Assembly: GCF_947495995.1 (NCBI RefSeq)
Contig: NZ_CANMAX010000010.1
Coordinates: 1-64,000, forward strand
Direction of reading: 5' to 3'
Source of the DNA: an uncultured Tenacibaculum sp.
Lineage (GTDB): Bacteria; Bacteroidota; Bacteroidia; Flavobacteriales; Flavobacteriaceae
Length of the DNA stretch: 64,000 bases
Below the pieces are notes generated by a model. It saw only the letters and a list, made by a program, of their open reading frames with translations. It searched no databases and was not told where the DNA came from. Shown one piece after another: positions 50,487 through 58,230 of this stretch. Each line of letters starts with the position of its first letter. The first letter of the stretch is position 1. A program made the position numbers and the translations under genes.

Positions 50487-51065
50487 ATGAAAATAGCAAT
50501 GCTAGTTTTAGCAGCAGGGAAAGCTTCTCGTATGGGAAGTGTAAAACAATTACTTCCGTATAAAAATAGCTCAATACTAGGAACAGTTTTAGAGAGCAGT
50601 ATTAAGATTTTTAATTCAGAAGATATTTATGTTGTTTTAGGCGCTAATGCTCAAAAAATAAAAGAAAACTTACAAAACTATACTGTAAACTATATAATTA
50701 ACGAAGATTTTGCTTCAGGATTAAGTTCAAGTATTTATTCAGGAGTAAAAGAACTTTTAAATTACGACGCTATTTTAATCGCTTTAGGAGATCAGCCTAA
50801 AATTGATGTCATCTACATCAACGAAATGGTTACTTTATATCAGAAAAATAAAGAATTTATTGTTGCTTCTAGATACGATGGTTTTAATGGTGTACCTGCA
50901 ATTTTTCCTAAAACATTCTATCCTAAACTCTTAAATTTAACTGGTGATAAAGGCGCAAAACAATTGTTAAATTCTGAGTTAAATTTTATAAAAACTGTAG
51001 CTTCTTCAGGAAAATTACTCGATATTGATACGCCTGAAGATTACCAAAAATTAATCAACTCATGA
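50487..51065 (+). CDS. MobA/MocA-like molybdopterin nucleotidyltransferase
   Basis: 192 residues of the GT-A type nucleotidyltransferase fold: MLVLAAGKASRMGSVKQLLP for nucleotide binding, then INEDFASGLSSSIYSG and LIALGDQPKID with the metal-binding Asp. MocA-type proteins add CMP to the cofactor of xanthine dehydrogenase-family enzymes, which fits the neighbourhood. Its stop overlaps the moeA start (ATGA). Confidence 0.9.
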   Translation: MKIAMLVLAAGKASRMGSVKQLLPYKNSSILGTVLESSIKIFNSEDIYVVLGANAQKIKENLQNYTVNYIINEDFASGLSSSIYSGVKELLNYDAILIALGDQPKIDVIYINEMVTLYQKNKEFIVASRYDGFNGVPAIFPKTFYPKLLNLTGDKGAKQLLNSELNFIKTVASSGKLLDIDTPEDYQKLINS

Positions 51066-52234
51066 TTTCAGTTTCTGAAGCAATTCAACATATAGAAAAT
51101 TACTGTCAGCCCAATAAAATTATAGAGAAACCAATACAAGAAGTGTTAAGTTTAGTTTTAGCAGAAGCTATAGTTTCTCCAATAAATATGCCCCCGTTCA
51201 AGCAATCTTCAATGGATGGATATGCATTTATTCATAATGAAATTTCAAGTTTTACTGTAGTTGGCGAAGTTCAGGCTGGAGATTCAAAAAATGTAGCATT
51301 ACAAGAAGGTGAAGCTGTACGGATTTTTACAGGAGCTAGAGTTCCTGATCAAGCGGATACTGTTGTAATGCAAGAGCATACAAGTGTTGAAGGTGATCAA
51401 CTAACAATTGATAAATTACCTGTAAAGTCTTCTAATGTAAGACCTTTAGGAGAACAAATAAAAACAGGAGCAATAGCTTTAGAAGAAGGAACAGTTTTAA
51501 ACGAAGCTGCAATTGGATTTATCGCTGGTTTAGGAGTAAGTACAGTAAAAGTTTATCAGAAACCTAAAGTTAGTATTTTAATTACAGGAAACGAGTTGAA
51601 GGCTGTCGGTGAAGTCTTAGAAGAAGGCCAAGTGTATGACAGTAATTCGATTACTTTAAAATTAGCTTTACATAGATTAGGAATCGATGAGGTTGAAATT
51701 GTAAAAGTTGAAGATACATTTGAAGCAACAAAAACAGCGATTAAAAATCAGTTAGATTTTGCTGATGTTATTTTAGTTTCTGGCGGAATTTCTGTTGGAG
51801 ATTATGATTTTGTAAAGCGCGGATTGGAAGATAATAATGTGTCGGAAGTTTTTTATAAAGTAAATCAAAAACCCGGTAAACCTTTGTGGTTTGGGCAAAA
51901 AGATGAGAAATTAATTTTTGCTTTGCCAGGAAATCCTGCTTCTAGTTTAAGTTGTTTTTACTCTTATGTGCTTCCGGTAATAAAAGCACAATTAGGTTAT
52001 AAAAATTATCATTTACCAAGAAGTACAGCTAAAGCAACAAGTGATATTAAAAACGCTTTTGGTAAAACTTTATTCTTAAAAGGAATAATTGAAAACGGAA
52101 AAGCAACACAATTAACAGGTCAAGCTTCTTCTATGTTGAAGTCTTTTGCTGTCGCAAATGGTTTATTGATCGTTCCAGAAGATGTACAAGCAATAAAAAA
52201 AGGAGAAGAAATTACATACATAAAACTTAGTTAA
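51062..52234 (+). CDS. moeA: Molybdopterin molybdenumtransferase MoeA
   Basis: 390 residues. MPPFKQSSMDGYAFIHNEIS, FTGARVPDQADTVVMQEHT, ITGNELKAVGEVLEEGQVYD, VSGGISVGDYDFVK and ALPGNPASSLSCFYSYVLPV are the MoeA signatures. It inserts molybdate into adenylated molybdopterin. The start overlaps mocA by four bases. Confidence 0.96.
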   Translation: MISVSEAIQHIENYCQPNKIIEKPIQEVLSLVLAEAIVSPINMPPFKQSSMDGYAFIHNEISSFTVVGEVQAGDSKNVALQEGEAVRIFTGARVPDQADTVVMQEHTSVEGDQLTIDKLPVKSSNVRPLGEQIKTGAIALEEGTVLNEAAIGFIAGLGVSTVKVYQKPKVSILITGNELKAVGEVLEEGQVYDSNSITLKLALHRLGIDEVEIVKVEDTFEATKTAIKNQLDFADVILVSGGISVGDYDFVKRGLEDNNVSEVFYKVNQKPGKPLWFGQKDEKLIFALPGNPASSLSCFYSYVLPVIKAQLGYKNYHLPRSTAKATSDIKNAFGKTLFLKGIIENGKATQLTGQASSMLKSFAVANGLLIVPEDVQAIKKGEEITYIKLS

Positions 52235-52237
52235 TCG

Positions 52238-52984
52238 ATGGAAGTATTGCAGCTAGAAGTATTAGTTCCATTTTTATTAATTCTCGTTGTAGTTGCTTTT
52301 TTATATGCAAGTGTCGGACATGGAGGAGCAAGTGGGTATTTAGCATTAATGGCTTTATTTACTTTTCCTGTTTTGTTTATGAAACCGATAGCTTTAGTAC
52401 TCAATATTTTTGTTTCTGGAGTGTCGTTTTGGTTTTTCAGGAAGCATCAACATTTTAAGTGGAAGTTGTTTTATCCGTTTGCGATTAGTTCCATTCCAGC
52501 AGCTTTTATTGGTGGGTATATCTCAGTGAATGCTGGTTTTTATAAAAAAATACTAGGTTTTTTTTTGATTTTCGCAATTCTTAAGATGTTAAATGTATTT
52601 GGAGGTGAAAAGGAAGAACTAAAAGAGAATAATTTAGTAATTTCACTATTAATAGGAGCTTGTATCGGACTTTTTTCAGGTATGATTGGTATTGGAGGAG
52701 GTATAATTTTAAGTCCGGTTATCGTGCTTTTAGCCTGGGGGAATATGAAACAAGCAGCTGCAGTTTCAGCCTTATTTATTTTTGTGAATTCAATTTCAGG
52801 ATTAATAGGTTTTACCATAAATAAAGGAATAGTTCCGATGGAGGTTTTATACTTTATTCCGGTTGCATTAATTGGTGGAAGTTTAGGTGCTATTTATGGA
52901 AGTAAAAAGTATTCAATGAATACGTTGAAATATGTCTTGGCAGGAGTATTAACAATAGCAGCTGTAAAATTATTTTTAGTGTAA
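52238..52984 (+). CDS. TSUP-family (TauE/SafE) membrane permease
   Basis: 248 residues with about eight membrane segments. The two TSUP repeats show ASVGHGGASGYLALMALF and ACIGLFSGMIGIGGGIILSP. The family exports or imports sulfur-containing anions such as sulfite or sulfoacetate. Its place between moeA and moaD, 3 nt from each, suggests an anion needed for the cofactor or a product of the hydroxylase; transport of molybdate is possible but unproven. Confidence 0.9.
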   Translation: MEVLQLEVLVPFLLILVVVAFLYASVGHGGASGYLALMALFTFPVLFMKPIALVLNIFVSGVSFWFFRKHQHFKWKLFYPFAISSIPAAFIGGYISVNAGFYKKILGFFLIFAILKMLNVFGGEKEELKENNLVISLLIGACIGLFSGMIGIGGGIILSPVIVLLAWGNMKQAAAVSALFIFVNSISGLIGFTINKGIVPMEVLYFIPVALIGGSLGAIYGSKKYSMNTLKYVLAGVLTIAAVKLFLV

Positions 52985-52986
52985 GA

Positions 52987-53220
52987 ATGAAAGTTATTTA
53001 TTTTGGAAAAATAGCAGATGTGGCAAAAAAATCATCTGAAGAAATTAATCTAGAGGAAAATTCAATTCCAGGTTTGGTTGCGTTTTTACAAGAAAAGTAT
53101 CATCTCGATTTAGATGATATGCAAATAGCAGTAAATCATAATTTAGTGTCTAAATCAGAAGAAATCTTTTTAAAAGAAGCTGACGAAATAGCAATATTAT
53201 CTGCTTTTGCAGGAGGTTAA
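52987..53220 (+). CDS. moaD: Molybdopterin synthase sulfur carrier MoaD
   Basis: 77 residues with a ubiquitin-like fold and the terminal Gly-Gly (SAFAGG) that is thiocarboxylated. It gives sulfur to MoaE for molybdopterin synthesis. Its partner moaE is one gene further on, behind a lipoprotein gene. No moeB is seen in this cluster. Confidence 0.94.
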   Translation: MKVIYFGKIADVAKKSSEEINLEENSIPGLVAFLQEKYHLDLDDMQIAVNHNLVSKSEEIFLKEADEIAILSAFAGG

Positions 53221-53232
53221 AATGGAATAGAA

Positions 53233-54213
53233 ATGCGATATACTCTAATTGTCTTATTATTTCTTACAATTGCTTGTCAGTCCAAAAAAGCAAAAGAAAA
53301 AACATTTACTGAAGAAGTAGAAGAGGTTTCTACTGTAAAAGGTACAATTGTTGAGTCTAACGATGAAACTAAAAACTCTGAGGTAGAAATTGAAGAAGTA
53401 ATTGTAGAAGAGAATAAATTAGTAGTTACAGACGATACATCTATTTGTGTAGGACTTTTAGAAAAGATAAATCAAGGAAAAGACTATTATATACCTGTAA
53501 GTTTTAAAACAACTACATCAACAATACTTCAAGAAGATTTTCATAATAATTTCGAAAAATATACTAGTGATGTTATCTTAAAAAGCATTGAGTATACAAG
53601 ATTTAAGATCGAAGATTCTATTGCGAATAAATATTTAGAGATTAGTAATTTGAATACTGTTTTGGTGTTTGATGATAATCAAGAAGTCATAGATACACTA
53701 CGTTTGAAAAACTACGAATACTTTTCAGATCAACTCGAAAGTCAGGTTATTGCTACATATAATTCGAGTAAAAAGCTTAATGAAAATAAACAGTATGTAT
53801 GTGCAACGGTTAACGATTCTATTGCTAAGAATAATTATAAGTTTTCAAAAGACAGTATCTATTTAAAAGAAACTTTAAAGGAAAATAAATTTGAACCGAC
53901 AGATATTTATGCGCATTATAAAATGATAAAAGATAAGGATACAATTTCGTTTCTGTCTTTTGGGTCATATGGTAAAGAAGTTGCAAAACATGGCTTCTAT
54001 TTATTTAAAAATAAAGTACCAACTGATTCTATAATCAACAAAAATTTGATAACAGAAATAATTCCAGTACCATTGACTTTAAATGGTCAAGGATTATTTA
54101 TGACAAGTCAATTTATTCCAGATACCGATGCGGTTTGGACAGCACTTGTGGGAATAGATTTTAAAACAAATCAATTAAAACAGTACGAAAGAAATAGAGT
54201 ATCTTTAGAGTAA
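53233..54213 (+). CDS. Lipoprotein of unknown function inside the molybdopterin cluster
   Basis: 326 residues. A lipoprotein signal ends at Cys15 (LFLTIACQSKK), followed by a highly acidic, Glu/Val-rich linker of about 45 residues and a globular domain from about residue 70, containing DTSICVGLLEKI and a repeated Asp-Ser-Ile pattern. I recognise no family. It separates moaD from moaE, two genes whose products form one enzyme, and shares their tight spacing (12 and 18 nt). A role at the periplasmic hydroxylase is possible; an inserted unrelated gene is also possible. Confidence 0.7.
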   Translation: MRYTLIVLLFLTIACQSKKAKEKTFTEEVEEVSTVKGTIVESNDETKNSEVEIEEVIVEENKLVVTDDTSICVGLLEKINQGKDYYIPVSFKTTTSTILQEDFHNNFEKYTSDVILKSIEYTRFKIEDSIANKYLEISNLNTVLVFDDNQEVIDTLRLKNYEYFSDQLESQVIATYNSSKKLNENKQYVCATVNDSIAKNNYKFSKDSIYLKETLKENKFEPTDIYAHYKMIKDKDTISFLSFGSYGKEVAKHGFYLFKNKVPTDSIINKNLITEIIPVPLTLNGQGLFMTSQFIPDTDAVWTALVGIDFKTNQLKQYERNRVSLE

Positions 54214-54231
54214 GGGAAGAACAAGAACAAA

Positions 54232-54666
54232 ATGAAGAAAAAATTAGTTTTCATAGAAGGTCAAATCACTCCAGATTTTATTGCAAACGCTATTGCGAAA
54301 CATCAAGTAAAAACACAAATTGGAGCACATAATATTTTTTTAGGTCAGATTCGAAAAGATGAAGTAGAAGATAAAGTAGTTAGTGCGATTGAGTTTAGTT
54401 GTTATCAAGAAATGGCGGAGGAAAAATTACATGAAATCAGAGAAGAAGCTTTTGAAAAGTTTGATTTAACATGTATGCATACGTATCACAGTTTAGGAAA
54501 AGTAAATGTTGGAGAAGTATGTTTCTTTGTTTTTGTTTCTGCACCGCATAGACCTCATGTTTATGAAGCAACAGAATATATTGTAAATAGAATAAAATCT
54601 GAAGTTCCAATATTTGGGAAAGAGCTTTTTGAAGACGAATCATATCAGTGGAAAACGAATATTTAA
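54232..54666 (+). CDS. moaE: Molybdopterin synthase catalytic subunit MoaE
   Basis: 144 residues. The family regions GAHNIFLGQIRKDEVEDKVV, FSCYQEMAEEKLHEIREEAF, HSLGKVNVGEVCFFVFVSAP and the catalytic lysine region KSEVPIFGKELFEDESYQW are present. It converts precursor Z to molybdopterin with the sulfur of MoaD. Confidence 0.95.
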   Translation: MKKKLVFIEGQITPDFIANAIAKHQVKTQIGAHNIFLGQIRKDEVEDKVVSAIEFSCYQEMAEEKLHEIREEAFEKFDLTCMHTYHSLGKVNVGEVCFFVFVSAPHRPHVYEATEYIVNRIKSEVPIFGKELFEDESYQWKTNI

Positions 54667-54730
54667 ATTCTAAAGTCAAAGTAAACATGAAAGGCAATAA
54701 AGATTTTAGGATTAGGTTTACATTTTAAAT

Positions 54731-54779
54731 AACTGATAACTGATAACTGATAACTGATAACTGATAACTGATAACTGAT
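54731..54779 (+). repeat. Seven perfect copies of a 7-bp tandem repeat
   Basis: AACTGAT is repeated seven times without a mismatch, ending 3 nt before the moaCB start codon. Each unit holds stops in several frames, so it is not coding. A change in copy number would alter the distance of the start codon from upstream elements but not the frame. Confidence 0.97.
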
Positions 54780-54781
54780 AA

Positions 54782-55690
54782 ATGGTAGATATTACACATA
54801 AATCAAATACATTAAGAATAGCAACAGCGCAAGCAATTGTAAAAGTAAGTTCGCAAGCTACAATAGATGCTCTTCAAAATGATACTGTTCCTAAAGGAAA
54901 TGTTTTTGCAATGAGTAGAGCAGCAGGTTTGCTTGGTGTAAAAAAAACACCTGAATTATTACCAGATTGTCATCCAATGCCAATTGAGTTTACAGGTGTT
55001 ACTTATGAAATAGAAGGATTAAATGTTGTTGTAAAAGTTACAGTAAAAACGATTTATAAAACAGGAGTAGAAGTTGAAGCAATGCACGGAGCGAGTGTGG
55101 TTGCTTTAAATATGTATGACATGTTAAAGCCAATTGATAAAGGAGTTGAAATACATGCAATAAAACTACTTCAGAAAAAAGGAGGAAAAACATCTTATCC
55201 GGTAAGAGATGTTTCTGAAGTAAAAGCAGCAATTATTGTGTGCTCTGATACAATTTCTCAAGGAAAAGGTGAAGATAAATCAGGAAAGTTAATCAAAGAA
55301 AAATTGGAAGGTTATCAAGTGACTACAAAAGAAGTAGAAGTGGTTCCTGATGATTTTGATACAATTCAACAAAGAGTTTTAGCTTTAAAAGAAGAATATA
55401 ACTTAATTGTGTTGACAGGCGGAACAGGTTTATCGGCTAGAGATACAACACCTGAAGCAATTTTACCTTTATTAAATAAAAGAATCGTAGGAGCAGAGGA
55501 AACTATTCGTAGATACGGACAAGAACGTATGCCTTATGCAATGTTATCTAGAAGTGTTGTAGGAACAATTGATAATAGTTGTTTAGTATTAGCACTTCCA
55601 GGGTCAAGTAAAGGAGTTGTAGAAAGTTTAGATGCGGTTTTTCCACATTTATTTCATAGTTATAAAGTATTAATAGGAGAACGTCATTAA
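54782..55690 (+). CDS. Fused MoaC and MoaB/MogA-type protein
   Basis: 302 residues. Residues 1-145 are MoaC (GNVFAMSRAAGLLGVKKTPE, DCHPMPIEFTGVTY, VEAMHGASVVALNMYDML), which with MoaA makes precursor Z. Residues 150-302 are a MoaB/MogA-like domain (AAIIVCSDTISQGKGEDKSG, VLTGGTGLSARDTTPEAI, LALPGSSKGVVESL), which adenylates molybdopterin. The fusion joins an early and a later step. The start codon directly follows a 7-bp tandem repeat. moaA overlaps the end by one base. Confidence 0.93.
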   Translation: MVDITHKSNTLRIATAQAIVKVSSQATIDALQNDTVPKGNVFAMSRAAGLLGVKKTPELLPDCHPMPIEFTGVTYEIEGLNVVVKVTVKTIYKTGVEVEAMHGASVVALNMYDMLKPIDKGVEIHAIKLLQKKGGKTSYPVRDVSEVKAAIIVCSDTISQGKGEDKSGKLIKEKLEGYQVTTKEVEVVPDDFDTIQQRVLALKEEYNLIVLTGGTGLSARDTTPEAILPLLNKRIVGAEETIRRYGQERMPYAMLSRSVVGTIDNSCLVLALPGSSKGVVESLDAVFPHLFHSYKVLIGERH

Positions 55691-56694
55691 TGGATAACAA
55701 GCAAAACATACTAACAGATACTTTTGGTAGACATCATAATTATTTACGCATTTCACTTACTGAAAAGTGTAATTTACGTTGTACTTATTGTATGCCCGAA
55801 AGTGGAGTAGTATTGTCTCCTAGGAATCAAATTATGACGGCTGCTGAAGTAATCGATATTGCAGCATTGTTTGTGCAACATGGAGTGACTAAAATTAGAT
55901 TGACAGGTGGAGAACCTTTGCTGAGAAAAGATTTTGAAGAAATTATTTCTGGACTTTCTAAATTACCTGTTGAACTTTCAATGACCACAAATGCAATTCT
56001 AGTGGATAGAAATATTGAGGTATTAAAAAAATCTTCGTTAAAAACAATTAATGTAAGTTTAGATACTTTACATCCTGAAAAGTTCAATACAATAACAAAA
56101 CGAGATCAATTTAAAAAAGCTTTTGAAAATACACAGTTATTATTAGATGAAGGTTTTAATGTAAAACTGAATGTTGTGTTGTTAAAAGGTTTTAATGATA
56201 ATGAAATTATCGATTTCGTAGAGTTTACGAAAGACAGAGCAATTTCAGTCCGTTTTATAGAGTTTATGCCTTTTGACGGAAATAGATGGGATAAATCTAA
56301 ATTAGTAAGCTATAATGAGCTTTTAAATCAGGTTGAGAATAAGTATTCGAAAGCTGTAGTTATTCCTTTGCCTCATGAAGATAATTTTACAGCAAGAAAT
56401 TTTAAAATTGATACTTACCAAGGTAGTTTCGGAATCATTTCTTCAGTAACCAATCCGTTTTGTGATGTTTGTAATCGCATCCGATTAACTGCAAATGGGA
56501 AATTAAAGAATTGTCTGTTTTCTACTTCAGAAACTGATTTATTAACTACATATAGAGCTGGAATTTCTATTGAACCAATAATTCAAACTGCAATTCTTAA
56601 AAAGAAAGCTGTTCGTTCAGGAATGACAGATAGTAAAGACTTTGAAAACTTAACCAACCATAATAACCGAAGTATGATTACTATAGGTGGTTAA
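55690..56694 (+). CDS. moaA: GTP 3',8-cyclase MoaA
   Basis: 334 residues. The N-terminal radical SAM cluster is C27-x3-C31-x2-C34 (EKCNLRCTYCMPESG), the C-terminal cluster is in NPFCDVCNRIRLTANGKLKN followed by Cys in KNCLFS, and the protein ends in the required Gly-Gly (MITIGG). It starts molybdopterin synthesis from GTP together with MoaC. It is the last gene of the cluster, convergent with an unknown secreted protein. Confidence 0.97.
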   Translation: MDNKQNILTDTFGRHHNYLRISLTEKCNLRCTYCMPESGVVLSPRNQIMTAAEVIDIAALFVQHGVTKIRLTGGEPLLRKDFEEIISGLSKLPVELSMTTNAILVDRNIEVLKKSSLKTINVSLDTLHPEKFNTITKRDQFKKAFENTQLLLDEGFNVKLNVVLLKGFNDNEIIDFVEFTKDRAISVRFIEFMPFDGNRWDKSKLVSYNELLNQVENKYSKAVVIPLPHEDNFTARNFKIDTYQGSFGIISSVTNPFCDVCNRIRLTANGKLKNCLFSTSETDLLTTYRAGISIEPIIQTAILKKKAVRSGMTDSKDFENLTNHNNRSMITIGG

Positions 56695-56711
56695 GTTCTA
56701 TTTAAAATGTT

Positions 56712-57701
56712 TTAATTGTTGTTATTGATCTTAACATCATCATCTTCTTCTTCTGGAGAAAACAAATTGACTAATTCTTTTATTTTTTCTTTTTTCGAAC
56801 ATATATCGTCATTCTTTAATATATCAAATAGTTCCTTTTTCTTATTAATTGGTACACTTTCATCTTTAATTATTAGGAAAGGAAGGTTTTGATATAAATA
56901 TGTATTAATTTGATTTCTTGAGTATTCAGTGTCAGAAAGGTTTTCATATCCAATTACTCTTGGTGTGATTTGAACTTTTAAAAAACTTTCAGGGTTTCTT
57001 TCCATTGTATAAATTTTTTCTCGTATCGCAGCGACATTAGAAAGTAAAGATTGAATAGTTGATTTATTAATTTCCGTAGGTAGTGGAACTAAAGAAGTAA
57101 CAGATTCTCCAGTTATACCTAAAGTATTTATTTCGATACTTCCTTCAATATTTCCGTCTGAAGCTTCTGCTCCTAATCCAAAGACATCAGTAATGCTAAG
57201 ATTTCTTTTCTTTACTTTAATTTTGGCTGTCATTCGAATACCAACTCCCATTATAATTTTTACAATATCGTATTTACTTTCTGTTTCTCTTATAAAATCA
57301 CTGTCAGTATTATTTAATAAGTTTATTTCCTGGTCAGTAATTATTGTAAAATCGTCTTTTTTAAGTATTAACTTAGCTTTGTTGTTTATTGAGTCTATAG
57401 CTAAAGCGTGTATCGAACTATATTTTATCCAATCGAAAATAACTTCATAGTGACTATTTTTCTTTTTAGCATCTACAAAATTTAAATAGTTGGCTGAAGC
57501 TTTTTTTTCAATGTCTATTGAAGAAAATTTTGTTGTCTCATCAGGAAGTTTTTCTAAATAATCTTTATTGGTTGTTTTGTAACCTGATTCTATATAAGTA
57601 ATAACTGGTAGAGGATCTATAGGGATGTAAGAGGATTTTTGTGCGTAAAATGTACTTGAAATTAATAGAAGTAATAATGTTTTTATGAAGTGTTTTTTCA
57701 T
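56712..57701 (-). CDS. Secreted protein of unknown function
   Basis: 329 residues with a signal peptide (MKKHFIKTLLLLLISSTFYA). The middle has a beta-rich part (IKIIMGVGIRMTAKIKVKKR-like region and GLGAEASDGNIEGSIEINTL), and the C-terminus is strongly acidic (FSPEEEDDDVKINNNN). I recognise no family. It is transcribed alone from a promoter region rich in AGGTA/TACCT repeats. Confidence 0.65.
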   Translation of the reverse strand: MKKHFIKTLLLLLISSTFYAQKSSYIPIDPLPVITYIESGYKTTNKDYLEKLPDETTKFSSIDIEKKASANYLNFVDAKKKNSHYEVIFDWIKYSSIHALAIDSINNKAKLILKKDDFTIITDQEINLLNNTDSDFIRETESKYDIVKIIMGVGIRMTAKIKVKKRNLSITDVFGLGAEASDGNIEGSIEINTLGITGESVTSLVPLPTEINKSTIQSLLSNVAAIREKIYTMERNPESFLKVQITPRVIGYENLSDTEYSRNQINTYLYQNLPFLIIKDESVPINKKKELFDILKNDDICSKKEKIKELVNLFSPEEEDDDVKINNNN

Positions 57702-57742
57702 CTTGAAAATATAATTAGGTTTTCAAGTGAAGTTAATGGTTG

Positions 57743-57796
57743 TAGGTAAGTTGAGGTATACCTACTTTTAGGTATATTTAGAGTAATAGATAGGTA
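57743..57796. promoter_or_regulatory. Cluster of AGGTA/TACCT motifs upstream of the secreted protein
   Basis: AGGTA occurs at 57744, 57754, 57770 and 57792. The copy at 57754-57763 is a perfect palindrome AGGTATACCT, and GTAGGTA with TACCTAC forms a wider inverted repeat at 57743-57765. The two right-hand copies are 22 bp apart. This suggests a multi-site operator for the minus-strand gene. Confidence 0.45.
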
Positions 57797-57800
57797 TTAT

Positions 57801-57836
57801 AAAAACAAAAAAGCTTCAAGTTTCCTTGAAGCTTTT
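57801..57836 (-). terminator. Terminator of the tRNA-Ser gene
   Basis: On the minus strand AAAAGCTTCAAGG pairs with CTTGAAGCTTTT over a 4-nt loop and is followed by a T-rich tract. It lies 2 nt past the tRNA-Ser 3' end. Confidence 0.88.
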
Positions 57837-57838
57837 CG

Positions 57839-57923
57839 CGGTGAAAGAGGGATTCGAACCCCCGGACCTGTTACAGTCAATGGTTTTCAAGACCACCGCA
57901 TTCGACCACTCTGCCATTTCACC
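57839..57923 (-). tRNA. tRNA-Ser (anticodon TGA)
   Basis: An 85-nt class II tRNA. The acceptor stem GGTGAAA pairs with TTTCACC, discriminator G at 57839. The anticodon loop CTTGAAA gives anticodon TGA, and the long variable arm and T arm GGTTCGAATCC are present. A minus-strand -7 element TATATTTG lies at about 57955-57962, some 30 nt upstream. Confidence 0.96.
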
Positions 57924-58230
57924 AGGCCGAAAACGTTTAACCGTTTTGCGGGTGCAAATATAAGAACCTTTTTTAATTAGAGAAAATAAAATCTAACTTT
58001 TTTGAAAAGTATTTTTAAATAAAATCATAAATAATTTACTTTCAGTTTTTTAATTATTGATTTTTTTTGACCTTTTTTATGTCTATAAAATGTTTTGATA
58101 GAACAAGGCTTAAAAATTAAATAAAAATGCGAGTCTAAAATTATACAGTCAATAATAATTCTCATTTTTCTGAGTGCTTCTTCTTCTCGATTTAAGTGAA
58201 ATAGTTACCTTCGTTTCAAAATTAGAAAGT
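57924..58230. promoter_or_regulatory. Divergent promoters of tRNA-Ser and aroC
   Basis: This gene-free stretch holds the minus-strand -7 element TATATTTG (57955-57962) of tRNA-Ser, with a CGCAAAACG/CGTTTT inverted repeat between it and the tRNA, and TACCTTCG at 58206-58213 as a near -7 element for aroC, 18 nt before its ATG. The remainder is AT-rich and shows nothing else I recognise. Confidence 0.55.

Noticed and set aside
54731..54779. Heptamer array considered as a CRISPR array
   Set aside because: The units are 7 bp and directly adjacent with no spacers, and no cas genes are present. It is a simple tandem repeat.
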